From Certhia americana (Eukaryota > Chordata > Aves > Passeriformes > Certhiidae), in NCBI GenBank assembly GCA_018697195.1, contig CM031870.1, forward strand, positions 1,865,702 through 1,929,701: DNA of 64,000 nucleotides, given 5' to 3'. Positions 1 through 13,100 of this stretch are shown here, piece by piece; position 1 is the first letter of the stretch, and each line of letters begins with the position of its first letter. A model generated the notes under the pieces. That model saw only the letters and a list, made by a program, of their open reading frames with translations. It was not told the origin of the DNA and ran no database searches. The position numbers and the translations under genes were made by a program.

Positions 1-3000
1 CCTGAGTAGTCTTAAAGGTAGTTTTCCCTTCCTTCATCACACAGCAATCTAAAAGAATTTAAGAATCAGAGATTTCTATTCAGGATGCACTTTGTGCAGT
101 CATAACTTCAAATATCAAAGGAATTACTGCTTACAAATCAGTAATTTAAATTTAAAGCCACAGCTAAAAATGTGGTGCTGTACCAAACCATATTTTTCAT
201 TCCACTTTTCCACTTGAGCTATCTTAAGTACTATCCAACAAGAAAAAGCGCACCTGAGTGCTGGTACATTCACAAAAAACATCCGAGTACTAATGCAGCC
301 TTCAACACTTCTAAGTTAGAGAGGCAAAAATGCTTCTGGTAGCTTGTCTAGAGAACCAGAAATATTTTCCAGGTCACTGTTCCTCTTCCCTTGCCACCTT
401 CACATGGGAATTCTGCTGCAATATTTATTTCCACTCATGCTCCTCCTTGGCCCATCAGGCTGCTCAGCACTGCAGCTGCAAAACCCACCTGCTCCTCCCA
501 GGCAGTTTTGGTTTTGCCACCTCTCCATCCCATCACTCCTGGTGAAGAGGATGTGCTCAGTCTCCTGGAAAGGTTTGTCTCCCCTCAGCCTTTTTGCAAC
601 ACTGCAAATGGGAATCCCGGGTGGCTCCTGCTAATTACCCATGTGCATTGGGAGTCTAATTCTTCCTATTGTTAATACACCCATCTTTAGCCACAAAGTC
701 ACTTCATATGCTAATCAGAGAGCAGCTGATCCCAAGCTAATATTTCATATACTCAGGAGAATGGATCTGCTGGGGGTATTAATGACAGCAGAGCAAGATG
801 AGCTTGGAAAATAGTTCCCAAAAGATATTGTATCATTTCTAGTTCAACCCCCTAACAAATAATTTGCTTGTGAATGTGGAGCTTTGTCCCTTCCCTCCTT
901 TGCAGAGGGAGGCCACTTCACAGGCAAGAGGAGACTGAAAAAATTAAATTTTTTTGCTCTTACAATGTTGGAATCTAGTTAATTAGCTGCTAAGTCTTAC
1001 CTAATTTTTTCATGTAGAAGTTTTTGTGTTTATGGGATGCTTGAAACATCAATTTCAACCCAAAATCAAGATGAGCATTTCTAGGAGTACTGAATAGTCC
1101 AGGACACTACTCAGTCTTGCTGCTGACACCAATGTAAAGTAACTTGTGGAGTTTCTGTATTCCCCACAATAAGCCATCCCTTCAGCCTGATCCATGGAAA
1201 AAGCTGTGGCAACACAATGAAAAAAATCAGCATGCAAGTGTCTGAGGTAGAATAAGGTCTGAGAATGTCTTGAGCTGACACTGCTTCCACAAATCACATT
1301 TATGGTCTGAGTGGACATGACATTCCTCCTGAATTTCCTGAAATACAGAAACTCCATCAAAATGTCAAGTCAGGACACCAGAACATGCAATGTCCCACAT
1401 AAAATCCACACTGCAAGGATTTCTCATCATGGCTTTTTGCCTGAAAGACAACTCAACGTTTCCACTTGGTTAACAGTGTGTGTCCCATGTCACTTTGAAG
1501 GTGCTTATGTGCAACACTGGGAACAACCCTGCACACCCCAAAAGACAGGAATCAGCAGAGTTTCCACAGCCTGCAGCAGTGCCCACTGAGTTCTCATTTC
1601 AAGAGCAATTTACTCAGAGGCAAAAGAGAGATTAAAGTCAAGTTACCTGCACTATTTTCTTACTAGCTGGAAAAAGTATCCATGAGATGGAAACACACAG
1701 CATTTTAAAGAGAACCAAGGAAAATTTATGGATTTCTGTAAAGTTTTTTTTCTGAGGATGCGAACAAGAAGTTCCTTCTTCAATGGGTATCAAATTGTCA
1801 CTCAAGTAGAAAAATCAAAAGCTGTGAGTTTTGCACATTATTTCCTCTAGTGAACTACCAGTTCAAGTCTCCATTATAAGATATTCATCTCATGTCTGAG
1901 TATTCTTCAGTTTTAATTCATGGTGCTGATCAAAGACAAAAGATCCTGCAGCTGTACCAAAGTTCAAACAGCTCAAAAAGCAGCAGACACATCCAGCTGT
2001 TTTGAGAAGCACCATGAGATTGCTACAAATCTGGGATAAAAAAACTCCCTTCATGTACCCAGAATGTTCAGCCATAGAGTAAACATCCACCTAAATGAGT
2101 GTCATGCATGTAATGCAGACATGACAGGCAACTGCAGCAAACATGTTGTACCACCTAAGAGTGTTGCAGATATGAAGAACATCAAATTTCATGTAATTTA
2201 TTGTAAGGGCTCAAAATTATATGCAAATCCTTCACATACAAGTTATGTACTTCCTTTCAAGGCCACACCTGCCCAGGTTTCAGTGTTATCCCATGCATTT
2301 TAGTTATAACACTGATATATTTGTCTTTCACAAATGCTGAAACAATTGTTGGCACAACCACCATTCCAGGTCATGGCAGAGCAGTGAAATGTTCCACTCC
2401 CAGGTGATATCCATAGATTTCTGGGGGTAGGATAGAAAGCCACAAACCTCCCCCTGGCTTTCCTCTTAAAACAGCTTTGAAAAGAGCATTTTATGCACAA
2501 AAGGCAGCTGGTTATGTTTTAACAGACTCTTGTGTAAACAGAAGTGCTCAACAGATGTGCAGCGCCTATCAGAGATGGTTATCAGCATCGTTTTCATTTC
2601 CAGAACCAATAAAACTGGACATCATGCCTATTCTCTGAGCCATTTACCTACCTCAGAAGATAAACTGGATTCACTAATATCTGCTATGGGATTGATAAAA
2701 ACCTGATGTCAAAAGAATTGAATATTAGAAAAAGAGAGAAACGAGAATGTCCAGCTACTGCAGCACATCAGTCTGCAAATAAGCTCTTCACTGATCTGAA
2801 ACTGCAAACAGACAAGTCAAAGTGAGGGGAGGGAAAGCAAAAAGACTCTGAAGCAGATTTATATTTAGCAGCAGGTTAGGTGGAGAGAAAAGGCTCAAGG
2901 ACAATGGCAGGTCTTTTCTTCCTTAAGCTAAACCCCCAATGCATTTTTGTGAAAGAAAGCAAGTCTTCTGCTTTTAACTGCAGCCCAAAACTGCATTATG

Positions 3001-4579
3001 TCTCCTGGGTGCTTTGATTTTTCTCTTTTCCTTTCTAAATCTCAGTACACAGGCAGCTCCAGGGCTCAGTAGGAGAACTCTTAAAAGCAGGCCTGCAGAA
3101 GTGAAGAGATCAGTCATTCCCTTGTCCCCGTGTTCCCGGAGCTCCCCCGCCCAGGCAGCCGCGGATGAGATTTCACACAACCAGACAAGGCCTTTTTAAA
3201 CAGCCTGAAAGATTTAAAATCCTCCAAGAGCAAGCAGAGCATTCCTTCTGATTGGAAAGAGAAACACTGAAATGTGCTTCAATTCTTCACAAAGGTCACG
3301 GTAACCTTCAAAATTCTATCAAAACTTCTTCCCCCCTCCCCAGCTCTATTATCTTTAGTAATTTGTAATGTTCTTTACAAAATATATTGGAGTTTCTCAG
3401 AACACAAATCCCAATGTGAACATGATGCAAGCAATCCTTGCTTAGTTAATTTTTCCTAGGCTGCTTGAAGTTTCCAAAGTCCAGATGTTTTTTCCAACTG
3501 TCTTCCCCGTCCCATGACTGCAAAAACATAGGTCCTTTCTTTAGAATTACCATTTTATACACATTTTCAACTTACTCAGCGCTTCTCAGTCCATTTTTTC
3601 CAAATAAATATACACATACTTCGGATTAAATGACTTACTGTAGTAGAAACACGACATTAGAAAGCTTTAGAAAGTATGTTCAGTGTATTTTGACAAATGC
3701 AAATGTGCTGAAAGCGTGACATGTTCCATGAAGCAGTACAGAGCTTTAAAATTGTGGAAAAAAATTCAGTTTCCTACTTGCAATGTCTATGGCTACACCT
3801 CCAACCTTTTGTGATTAACAATCTTGTACCATTAACCATTAGTTCCAACCTTCACCACGAAAATGCTACTGTGCACTTAACAGCATAGGAAAATGTCTGA
3901 TCATCTTAATTAGAGCTTGTTAGGGAGCTAATTTTAACCCCCTGCTACCCCAACCTAAAAACAGCAGGGAAAAAATTGGAAAAACTGTTAATTTTTATCG
4001 CCTTTACCCAAATACTGCCCAGCCAGAAGCAGATGCACACATTTCAGAGAATTCTTTGCTCCAGACCACTGAACTCTTAAGCGTTAAACCTTTGAGATGC
4101 ATTTCAAACCTGTTATTTGACACCAGTGGAGAAATAAAATTACTTTTCCGAGCTCATATGAAATTGAAGAGACTCCATTTAGAGTGTAAAACATGAAGTA
4201 GGAATGTGTTGCTTCTGCTAAAGCAGATTTGCCAACAGACTGCTTTGGTTGAGGATGCACCAGCTACAGGATTCCCCCTTCACAGCCCTGCACGGGATCT
4301 CTGATGAAGGCTGACTGGAGATAATATCAGTGATTTTTCATTACAAGCATATTGTCAAAGAAAGGGTTGTGTTTTGTTACACAGCTCAATCAGCAGCAGC
4401 TCCTGAAGTGACAGAGCAGATATCCTTCCACAGCGAGAAAAAGGTAGCGTAAAATAAACTGATTTTGTTATTCTAAAGCTTACAGAAATCTACTACAATT
4501 ACCAAAGGAAAAACAACACAGAATTTTGAACATACAAATCAGTGACAATTTGACTCCAGAAAGGACTTCTGGAACTCAC
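1..4579 (-). other. USP22: USP22 intron 4, partial
   Basis: This AT-rich sequence begins with the GTGAG donor at 4579 and runs off the left edge. I see no exon-like frame with flanking splice sites, no retroelement tail and no RNA gene. Short frames here (for example 330-675 and 1055-1589) overlap one another without homology that I recognise. A small GC-rich patch near 3120-3172 stands out from its AT-rich surroundings but carries no identifiable element. Confidence 0.85.
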
Positions 4580-4681
4580 CTATGGTGCAGTTTGTGGTTA
4601 TTTTTCTTCGCTTGGGGTTGTGTCGTAGCAATTCTAACTCTCTCTTGGTCGGCTCCCATGTTGAATACTTCTCTCCAATGC
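4580..4681 (-). CDS. USP22: USP22 coding exon 4 (linker to peptidase domain, residues 125-158)
   Basis: The 102-base exon completes codon 125 (Gly), encodes residues 126-158 and gives the first base of codon 159. It reads [20 protein letters not shown], then a basic cluster NPKRRK and TTNCTI. In human USP22 this segment leads directly into the peptidase domain. The basic cluster resembles a nuclear localisation signal, which is my inference. The acceptor is CTGCTTAG|GC and the donor is ATAG|GTGAG. The exon is phase 1 on both sides. This is the last coding exon in the window; I looked for the next exon (LRGLINLGNTCFMN) to the left and did not find it. Confidence 0.95.
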
Positions 4682-6562
4682 CTAAGCAGATGAAAACAAA
4701 GTTTCAGGAAGTTCTTTAGTAAAAGGATTAAAAATTCTCTTCAAGTCAAAACTTTCAATGTGCTGTCCATTAAGTTAGATTCAATTTATGCACAACTTCA
4801 GGACACTGATTGCTTTTTACCCCTTCTAAAAAAACATGGTTTGGATGGGTATCACCAAATTTTCCAACAAAAAAGAACTAACACAAGAAAAGAAAGGTAC
4901 ATTTTACTTATAAAGAACAGCTAGGCCAATAAACTTTTCATTATTGGATTATAATCCTCCTTTCATTTAAAAAGAGAAATTCCAGCACAAGAATAAACTT
5001 GCTATTACTCAAAAATACATTCTTTTGTGCTCAGAGGAGGTTAAATGACAGAACCAGCATTGATGAACTTGACAAGTTATTAAATAAATCTAAACTGACC
5101 CAATTTAATGGACAGATAATCTTTAGAGACAGCAGAATTTAATAATTCAGTATACTAAACAGTTACTACATGTCTTAGGATATTACACAGAACGACCTCT
5201 TTATACATTAATTGAGGATTAGAAGTTTTAATTTTTGGCACTTTGCTGACATACCTAAGGTTATTTAAAAATGAAATTAGTAGTAGATTTAAACACTACC
5301 CTCTCTCCACCAACCAGCCAAAACTCTTCAAATATTAAACTACCCTTTCCCATGAGCTAAAACCTGTCATTATTCTCTATGAAGACCAACACTGCATTTC
5401 CAGTAGATTTCTTTTGCTCAAAATAAAGTGCAGTAGAAATGAGTCAGGTCAGGTAGTATGGAGGCCAGATTTGAAATCAGCACAGAGCTGTGTTCAGTGT
5501 AAGCCTAACACAAGAAAAACACAACAGTGAAGGCTCACGTGCTGACCAGCTCAATACTGCTGCAGCTTTCTATGTAGCACAGAAATTGCTGTGCAAGGTC
5601 AATTATTGTGAGTCACAAAGGCATCTCGGCATTAAAAATAAAGAATTTTAAGATGGCAAGCAGTCTATTCTAAAACTGAGAATTAAAGTCAATTAAGAGT
5701 TATTTTTCACAGAATGCATGGAGCAGAAGCAGCGCTTTGCTACAGAAAATAAATTATAAATCATATATATGAAAAGGATAGTAGAAAAATATAGCTGGAG
5801 GCTTGCACATTCTGCATAATATACATTAAATTTTAATAGCTCTTTGATCTTCACTTTCAGAAATAGCTATGCTTGTCAGAAGCTACCCTCCCAAAAATGT
5901 TCAATTCATAGTTACTACTGACCCTCCAGGTTCTAATAATAGAAGGTCTCATTTTTGGATTCTCTAGGACTAGAGAATTCTTATTTACACAAATATACCC
6001 CATCTCTCACTTTATTTGATTCAACAACAGATTATGCAAGGAGCTTAGGGAACAATATCAGAATCCCTTTCCTTTATCCAAGGTTCAGCATCAAGCTACA
6101 CACCCAGGAAAACAGAAAAGGCAGGGAATGACTGAGACTGATGAGATAACACAGCTGCAATGCTTTGGACACTCTGCACGTCTGCAGAGACCCTTTGGAG
6201 ACGCACAGATGGACACTTCACAGAGGATGGAACATTGCCTTCCAACAGGTTTGGCACTGGATGTCTCCAGCAACCCTGGTCGTTATTTGTAATGCTCCCT
6301 TAGGAATTTATACAAATTCATTGGTAACACCGTGTTAGGAGCAGCAATTGCATTGTGCAGCTGGAAATTCCTGTGTTTGGGTTCACTGCAGTTACAACAT
6401 GGCCAAACACAGTCAGTCAATGTGATGAACCCTGGGAACAATTAAAAAATACCCCCTTGGATATGTTTAAACTCTGGTTTAAGTCAAATACAACAAAATT
6501 CATACCTGGAAACACATGTGCACTTTAGGCATGCAATACCTCCACGTATATCAGCAGCACTA

Positions 6563-6602
6563 TTCATATATATTTATATATATCTATATATAATTATATA
6601 GT
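6563..6602. repeat. AT-rich low-complexity tract
   Basis: About 40 bases of near-pure A and T, with repeated TATATA units, lie in intron 3. Confidence 0.85.
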
Positions 6603-8175
6603 TTAAATGCTGTAGAGGATGGGGACCAAAGCACATCACAAGAGCAACTCTAAGTAAGGTTAAACATGACAGACTGGATTACTTTTAAGGATTCTGGGTG
6701 AATCAAATATTTGTTCAATTAAAAAGAAATGAAAGGAAACAAAAAACCATGTGCAATTAATGCCACAAACAGAGCAAACCAGACAGAAAACATTCTTGCA
6801 GAAGCCTTTCATTAGAAGGAGCACAAGTTAAGTCAGACACAGAAATTAAAACGTGTTCTGTTCCAGTTATATAACTTAGCAGGGAATGCTGAGGTTATAT
6901 TACTCTTGAAAATTTGGAAAAGGCCGAGCCATTTATTAGGAATGGTTTGATGTCTAAAAATTAAAAACAACAAAAAACAACTGAAAGACAAAGAAGGAAA
7001 GAGGTTTAATAAAAAGGTTTAATAACACTCACAAGCATGCCAAAAACTCCAGTATAAACTACCTTAAACAAAGATTTGCAAACCATGCACAGATCACCAT
7101 TTACAATTAAAGTTAAGTGTTAGAGAAGTGAAAATTAGTCACTTTAAAAATGCCGCTATAAAATAGCCAGAGATTCAAGTCAGCATGTGAAATCTCCATC
7201 TAAGAAATTATTTTATTGGATGAAATACTCAAATTGGCATTTCTCAGAGAATTCATCAGGGGTATAGGGATGAGTGAAGGAAAAGGCAAAAAAGGCTCTA
7301 ACTTATAAAAGTCACAGATTTTCAATCATTGTTTACTTTGCTAAACTTGAGCAAATTCCAATTTTCCCCCTCCCAATACATTATTAGAATGAAGGGCTCT
7401 GTGTATTCTCACCTCCCCTGCTATTAATATTCAATACCAAAGGAAAAAATACTGGCCAAGTTGCAACTTGTTCAGAGTTACATCAGATAACCCTGAACTA
7501 CAGCTGGACTGGGGAACTCAGCACACTAGGAGTTAATATTACAGGAGTATGAAATGAATCCCATGATATTTGGGGGTTTTTCTTAAAGTATTTTTTCTCC
7601 AGGCATCATGTTGTTATGTGAGCATTTAATAAAGTATAAACTAACACCCTTCAAGCACTGTGGAAAGAAATCTGAAAATATACTACATTTACCCTTCAGG
7701 TTTTAAGCCAATCGGTTTCTGCAGATTGGATTCACTTCTGAAGTTCTCCAAGTTGGCAACAAGATCTGAGGTAAATTAACTCTGTGGTAGCAATATAAAC
7801 CCCAGACACTGAGTTTGGGGTTTGTGCTCCTCTTGACATTTAGTTGGGAGCAAGAAGGGATCTTTCAGATAACAAGAGGGAAGAAGCACATGGATTGGAA
7901 CAACGAAGAGAGAAGGAAAACACCAGACATAATTCTCCATTATTTCTCCCATGTACATATCTCATTCCTTAGATAAATTTTTGAGGAAACACATGGTTTC
8001 AAAATAAAAAGACATAAAAAAAAAAGAACCTATGCCATGACTTTAAAGAAAAAATACAGTCTACATTGCAGACTAATTTAAAGTGTGTATTCCTTGATTT
8101 TCTGTCTTCACTGGTCACTACAAATCAGTTCTCCAGAGGCAGAAGATGTAATGTGCATATTCATACAAATATGCA

Positions 8176-8234
8176 TTTTTTAATATATATATATATATTT
8201 TATATATTTTATATATTTATATATTTATATATTT
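8176..8234. repeat. TA-rich tract
   Basis: About 59 bases made only of A and T, with alternating TA runs and repeated TTTATATAT units, lie in intron 3. This is likely a length-variable microsatellite. Confidence 0.9.
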
Positions 8235-9136
8235 GATGTGCCATTCATTAGTCAGTTCATCACCACAGAGGCTTCCTGCCTGGCAGTTCCTCTGGTTGAG
8301 TCTTCAACCTTCTCTGCACAACTCTGTGGTCCAAGATGACAAGAGGAACAATCTTGTAGCTGAAATTCCCTGGAATATAAACTACAGCAGGCTGATGTCC
8401 ATGGCAGGACAAAGCTGCTGAGTCTCAGTCCACAAGGCACAAATGTATCAATTGATAAGGACAACATAACTAAGAAATTACTCTTTAAATATACATATTT
8501 AAAAGTAAGGAGCTGGGCGAGTTTCCTCTTAGGTAGCATAATGAAGATCTGTTGTGTTGTTGCAGCTGATTAATTTGGTGCCCCACAGATGGAAGGAGTT
8601 TCCAGAATAGGTGCACATCTTGAATGAAAGGTTTTTAAACATATTCCCATTTTATCTTGCTTTGAAAACCACTGCTTTGTGCTAAAACATTTTGAGGTAT
8701 ACTTCCTTGTTCTAGGACTATCCTTCTTTCCCCTGACTCTCCTCCCTCTACCCGGGAAAAAGCAGGAAGCAGACTGGGATCTGTAGTAGGAACCAAGTGA
8801 AGGCAGCTATCTTTTGAGCCAGTAGAAAAGCTCTTGTTAATACGATGTTAGCTGCTATTTTTAAAATTGGAAATGAGGTTAAGAATGGTTTGAAGTCATA
8901 TCAGCCCTGACTAAGGCTGTCACATTGAAACAGGATGCCATGGATTCCAGAAGAGACATTACTAGACAGAAGTCATCTGTCTTCAAATACAGACTTCCCC
9001 ACTTTAAGAAAACAAAGCCCCCAGAGGCCACTGGAAATGGAAGATGACAAGCTTTTATAACTGATGCTTGCAAACTACTCAGTTTAGAATAAATGATATT
9101 TCCTTTCCAAACAAAAAAACCCAACAAAACGAGAGG

Positions 9137-9172
9137 AAAAAAAAAAAAAAATTAAAAAAAAAAAAAGAAAAG
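9137..9172. repeat. A-rich tract
   Basis: Two long A runs are separated by ATTA and end in GAAAA. This is simple sequence in intron 3 with no retrogene body beside it. Confidence 0.9.
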
Positions 9173-9901
9173 GTTTATTTCGGAGGAATTCTATCAAGGA
9201 AAGGGCATATGAACTCAAGTCTGCTGCAATTATTCAATCATTGGAACATATCCAAACAAGAGGAAAACGATTTGCACGATAGAAGTGGCATTCTTAACTG
9301 TGATTCATGTCTAAAATGGCAGGATAATCAGCAAAGGGACGCTTGTTAGTGAGGTGCGTCGCCAGCCCACGCCTCTTACCTGTCATTGTACACTGGTAGT
9401 GAGAAACCACTGTTGGGGTGAAGGCTAAAAAAGAAAAAATTAGGGAAAGCAAACTGAATAAAACAAATGTGTGTACATATATTTGTGTGTAAATATTTCT
9501 ACATAGATACTGTGCGTGTACCATGAAAGCACAGGTGTGTAAGTAAGCTGGCATGATCTATTTCAAAAAAAAGTTAAAAAAAAATCACACACAAGGGTGG
9601 CATTTCATGTGAGGGGAACAGATTTATTGCCTGTACCACGTAAATAAGCCTAAAGGAGCAGACTGTTACATTCTCTACCTAATACAGATCTAACTTTTGA
9701 TATTATGCAAATTTTGCAGGATTAATGTTAGATATTTCTATTTTTTTTTTTTTTTGCAATTAAAAATAAAATATTTTTGCTACAATTAGGTGTGGTGCAC
9801 GTGTTAAATTCACAGTCTGACTCCTGGAAAGCAAGAACTAACATCTCTCTCCCATGGCCTGCACTACTCTTTCTAAAAGAGCTCGCTCTTCCCCTTAGCG
9901 A

Positions 9902-9919
9902 TTTTTTTTTTTTTTTTTT
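9902..9919. repeat. USP22: T18 homopolymer near exon 3
   Basis: Eighteen T on the plus strand (A in the transcript) lie about 72 bases downstream of the weak exon 3 donor. A second T15 run is at 9741-9755. Confidence 0.9.
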
Positions 9920-9991
9920 GGTCACTGAACAAATGGGAGGGACAGGTATGATTAAAAACAGAAACAAGAAATTCAGGCAGGAAAACCAAAC

Positions 9992-10105
9992 CTTGTAATT
10001 TCCAAGCTTTTCGTTGTTCTTCTTTGGCAATTTGTTCCATGTCTTTGTCGTATATGTAATCTTGACACATAAAGCAGTATATACCCCCATACAAAAGGTC
10101 TATGG
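9992..10105 (-). CDS. USP22: USP22 coding exon 3 (end of ZnF-UBP, residues 87-124)
   Basis: The 114-base exon completes codon 87 (Ala), encodes residues 88-124 and gives the first base of codon 125. It reads [20 protein letters not shown] and then a charged helix with [11 protein letters not shown]. Cys97 and Cys100 form the last CxxC pair of the ZnF-UBP domain. The EQIAKEEQ segment has Gln where human USP22 has Ile (EIIAKEEQ); human USP27X also has Gln. The acceptor TTTTGCAG|CC is strong. The donor CAAG|GTTTGG is weak at +3, +4 and +6. The exon is phase 1 on both sides and divisible by three, so skipping it would keep the frame. Confidence 0.95.
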
Positions 10106-13100
10106 CTGCAAAACAGAAGGGAAGTTGGGGAGGAGGAAAAAAAAGATGTGAGTTCATAAACCAGAAGGCATTTTAAAGCAGGCTTCCAAGTCAGGCACTC
10201 CTTCTTCCAAGCAGTCCACAAAAGAAGAAAAATCTGTACCTTAGAATCTGGAAGGGGAAAAAAAAAAAAAAGAGAAAAACCCAGACATTTTTCCAGTTTC
10301 AGTGTGAGTTATTCAGTTGCTTCTGGCACAGCAAGAAAACTGTGCAGGACAACAAAACAGCAGCTGCCTTCAAGCTGTTTGTAATCCACAATTTACCTTT
10401 CAAACACCTGAGTTACCCAGAGGCATCAGGACAGGGACTGACTACAACACACACAGAACCAGCCCTGTAAGAGTTGATATGAGTTTGAACTGTCTTTTCC
10501 TAAGGCTTCAGCAATTTTTCTTCAAGGCCATTAAAATCATCTGAAAGCATCTAGATAAAATCCAAATGAAGGCTCAAACACAAGACAGCACTGCAAATTC
10601 AAAGCTATTTCTGCAGGGGAAAGCTTTTCCAGGGTAGTTTATTCCACAGGTTAGTTCTGTCTCAATTTTTCATTTCACACACCCTTTCAGAACAAACAAA
10701 TGAACACTGACCAATGTTGAAAATATTTTTCTTGCACAACGTTAAACAAAAGAAAGCCAAGAAACAAAATAAATATCTAACTGGGAAATGTCATTTTACT
10801 CCAACATGTACCACGGAAAAAGTGCAAAGTAATCATAGTAAACTGCTGATTTTCAGGACATAAATATGAAAAAAAGCCACCATCACAGGAAAGTTAAAAA
10901 ACAGTGGGCACTAACAATCTTACTATAACACAATCTGCACCAGCAAACTGCTAAGAAACACATCATCTTTCTCCCTCAAGTGTAGAGCTCCCATTTTTTG
11001 TTTTTTTAATTCCTTTTATTTCCAGATAACTAGCATTATTAGAATAGTCTTGCTGCAATGGAAACTTGTTTTAAACACAGGAAGCCATTACCACATTAGG
11101 TGGCCTGCAAGGAACAGCACTGAATTCCTCTGAAGTGCTCAATAAGCCAAAGCACATGCCATGCAGCAGGAATTCTGCCATGGATCTCAGCAGGCAAACA
11201 CAGGTGAAGTCTCTGTGCTGCCCTGTTAGTGAGGCAGTGCTTGTGGGGAGGTTTTTTGGTAAAGTTCCTTTCTAACCCCATCTCCTCCATCCTTCACAGC
11301 CTCTATTCCCTCACAACCTGCTGTCCCTCTGCTTTAATCCGTTGCAAGCTGGCTTTTTTTCTCCTTCCTCTCTTTTAAAATCACTTTTTCAATGATTATG
11401 TAAATTGTTTGTTACTTCTTCTATTATTCAATAAATCCCAATTACTTTAAACAGTTTTTTTATCATGCTGATGTGTTCCATTCTTTTGTTTTGCCTGTTT
11501 GGACCACACTCAGTTTGTGGAAGAGGATAAGGACTGTGTTACCTCATGTAAAGTCACAAACTCAGGATATTTTCATTACCTTGTCTAATGTCCCAACACC
11601 AGAATATTTCACCCTGCTGCTCAGAAGACTGAATAAACTCCTTTAGCAGAACATCACAAAAGGAGACAAGACTATGAACTGAGGTGGAGGATCAGTAATA
11701 AAACACTGTGCAATTGGGGTGTGTGTGATCTATCACAACTTGGAGTATTAGAGTTCTACAATATTTACTCCTTCACTTATTGCATTACCAGTTCTGCATA
11801 GTTTTCTAAAAGAAAAGCTGTTGAAAATCCAAAGTATTGGTCTTAAAACACAAACCCAAACATTGTTCTCCACATACTTTTAAAACATCCCACCACCAGA
11901 CCCCAAAATAATAGAACAGGGCAGGCAGAATATTGAATAAATAGGACTCTGTGAGCACTAATAGTTATAATTTACCATCAGAATATGTAGGCATAGCTGT
12001 ACTCAGAGGATTCCTTACTTCTCCTTTCTTCCTGGATTTACATGCCTGAGCAATGAAATAGAGATGTCAAGATCTAAACCAACAAGAGACCAGCTTCCAC
12101 AAACCACCTGTTCAGAGCAGAAGGAATTTCTGGTGTAAAGGATCAGAAAGTTTCAAAGAAACACTGATGGAGTAAAAGCTGTAATTGTCCAGCACCTGAT
12201 TAAGAACTCTTGAGGAAATATCCTCTCTCCAGCACACTTAGAGGAACAATGCAGTTGTACATTTGCCAACACTTTCAATGTCTTTTTTAATGACTGCAAG
12301 GGGTTTTGGGCAAATTACCTCAAGCACCAGGGCCAAGGTGGCCACACAGGCCTGGCCACAGCACGGAGGAAGGGCAGGAGTTTCTCATGGAACCAAAACA
12401 CGGCTGCTCAGGAAAAGAGTCCACTAGGAAAGTTTGGAATTTAATTGTTTCAGGTTAATGTAATTTGATTTTTTCCCTTGAAATACACTTAAGCTTTCTT
12501 ATGCTGGTTGTATTGAGGTTAAGAAGAACAGAGGAACCACTGAAAGGACTATTTCACTGACAGAAACTCTTCCCAAGTGAGCAATTCCTTAGCACTGACT
12601 GAAGTTACACCACACCCAAAGGACAAAGTCCACACAAAACTTTCTCCCTCAAAGGACTGTGGGGAATGAAACAAATTTCATCTCATTGTTAGGCTAAACT
12701 TTTTTTGTTTTTAACTAAAGTGCCATGAAGCTCTATCCCAAACTGCAACACCTGACCAGAAAATTCCACAAAAAACACGACAGTAAAGCATGAGAATGTG
12801 CACGCAGCAAATTTCACCACTGGCATTTACGTTGATATTTTCAATCACAAAACTAACAAAAAGGCCTCAAATTCATAAAAGGTTTGGGAACCACCAATCT
12901 AGGAATAATGTCCAGGTGTTCTGGATTACACCACTGCCAAGTCTGCCAGGATGCCTCACATTCCTCACTATGAACATCCCTTTTAGGGAGCTCCTCTGGA
13001 ATGGCTGCTACTCCCAACTTCCAGGATATGCTTTTCCTGAAACTATTCCTCCAACCCTTCTCTCAGGAAGGTACAGGGAGTTGAAATCAGTGAACCTCAG

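Larger units (their letters stand above)
4682..9991 (-). other. USP22: USP22 intron 3
   Basis: The intron is bounded by a weak GTTTGG donor at 9991 and an AG at 4682-4683. It is AT-rich non-coding sequence with two A/T-only tracts (about 6563-6602 and 8176-8234) and homopolymer runs near 9137-9172, 9741-9755 and 9902-9919. No coding exon or mobile element was recognised. Confidence 0.85.
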
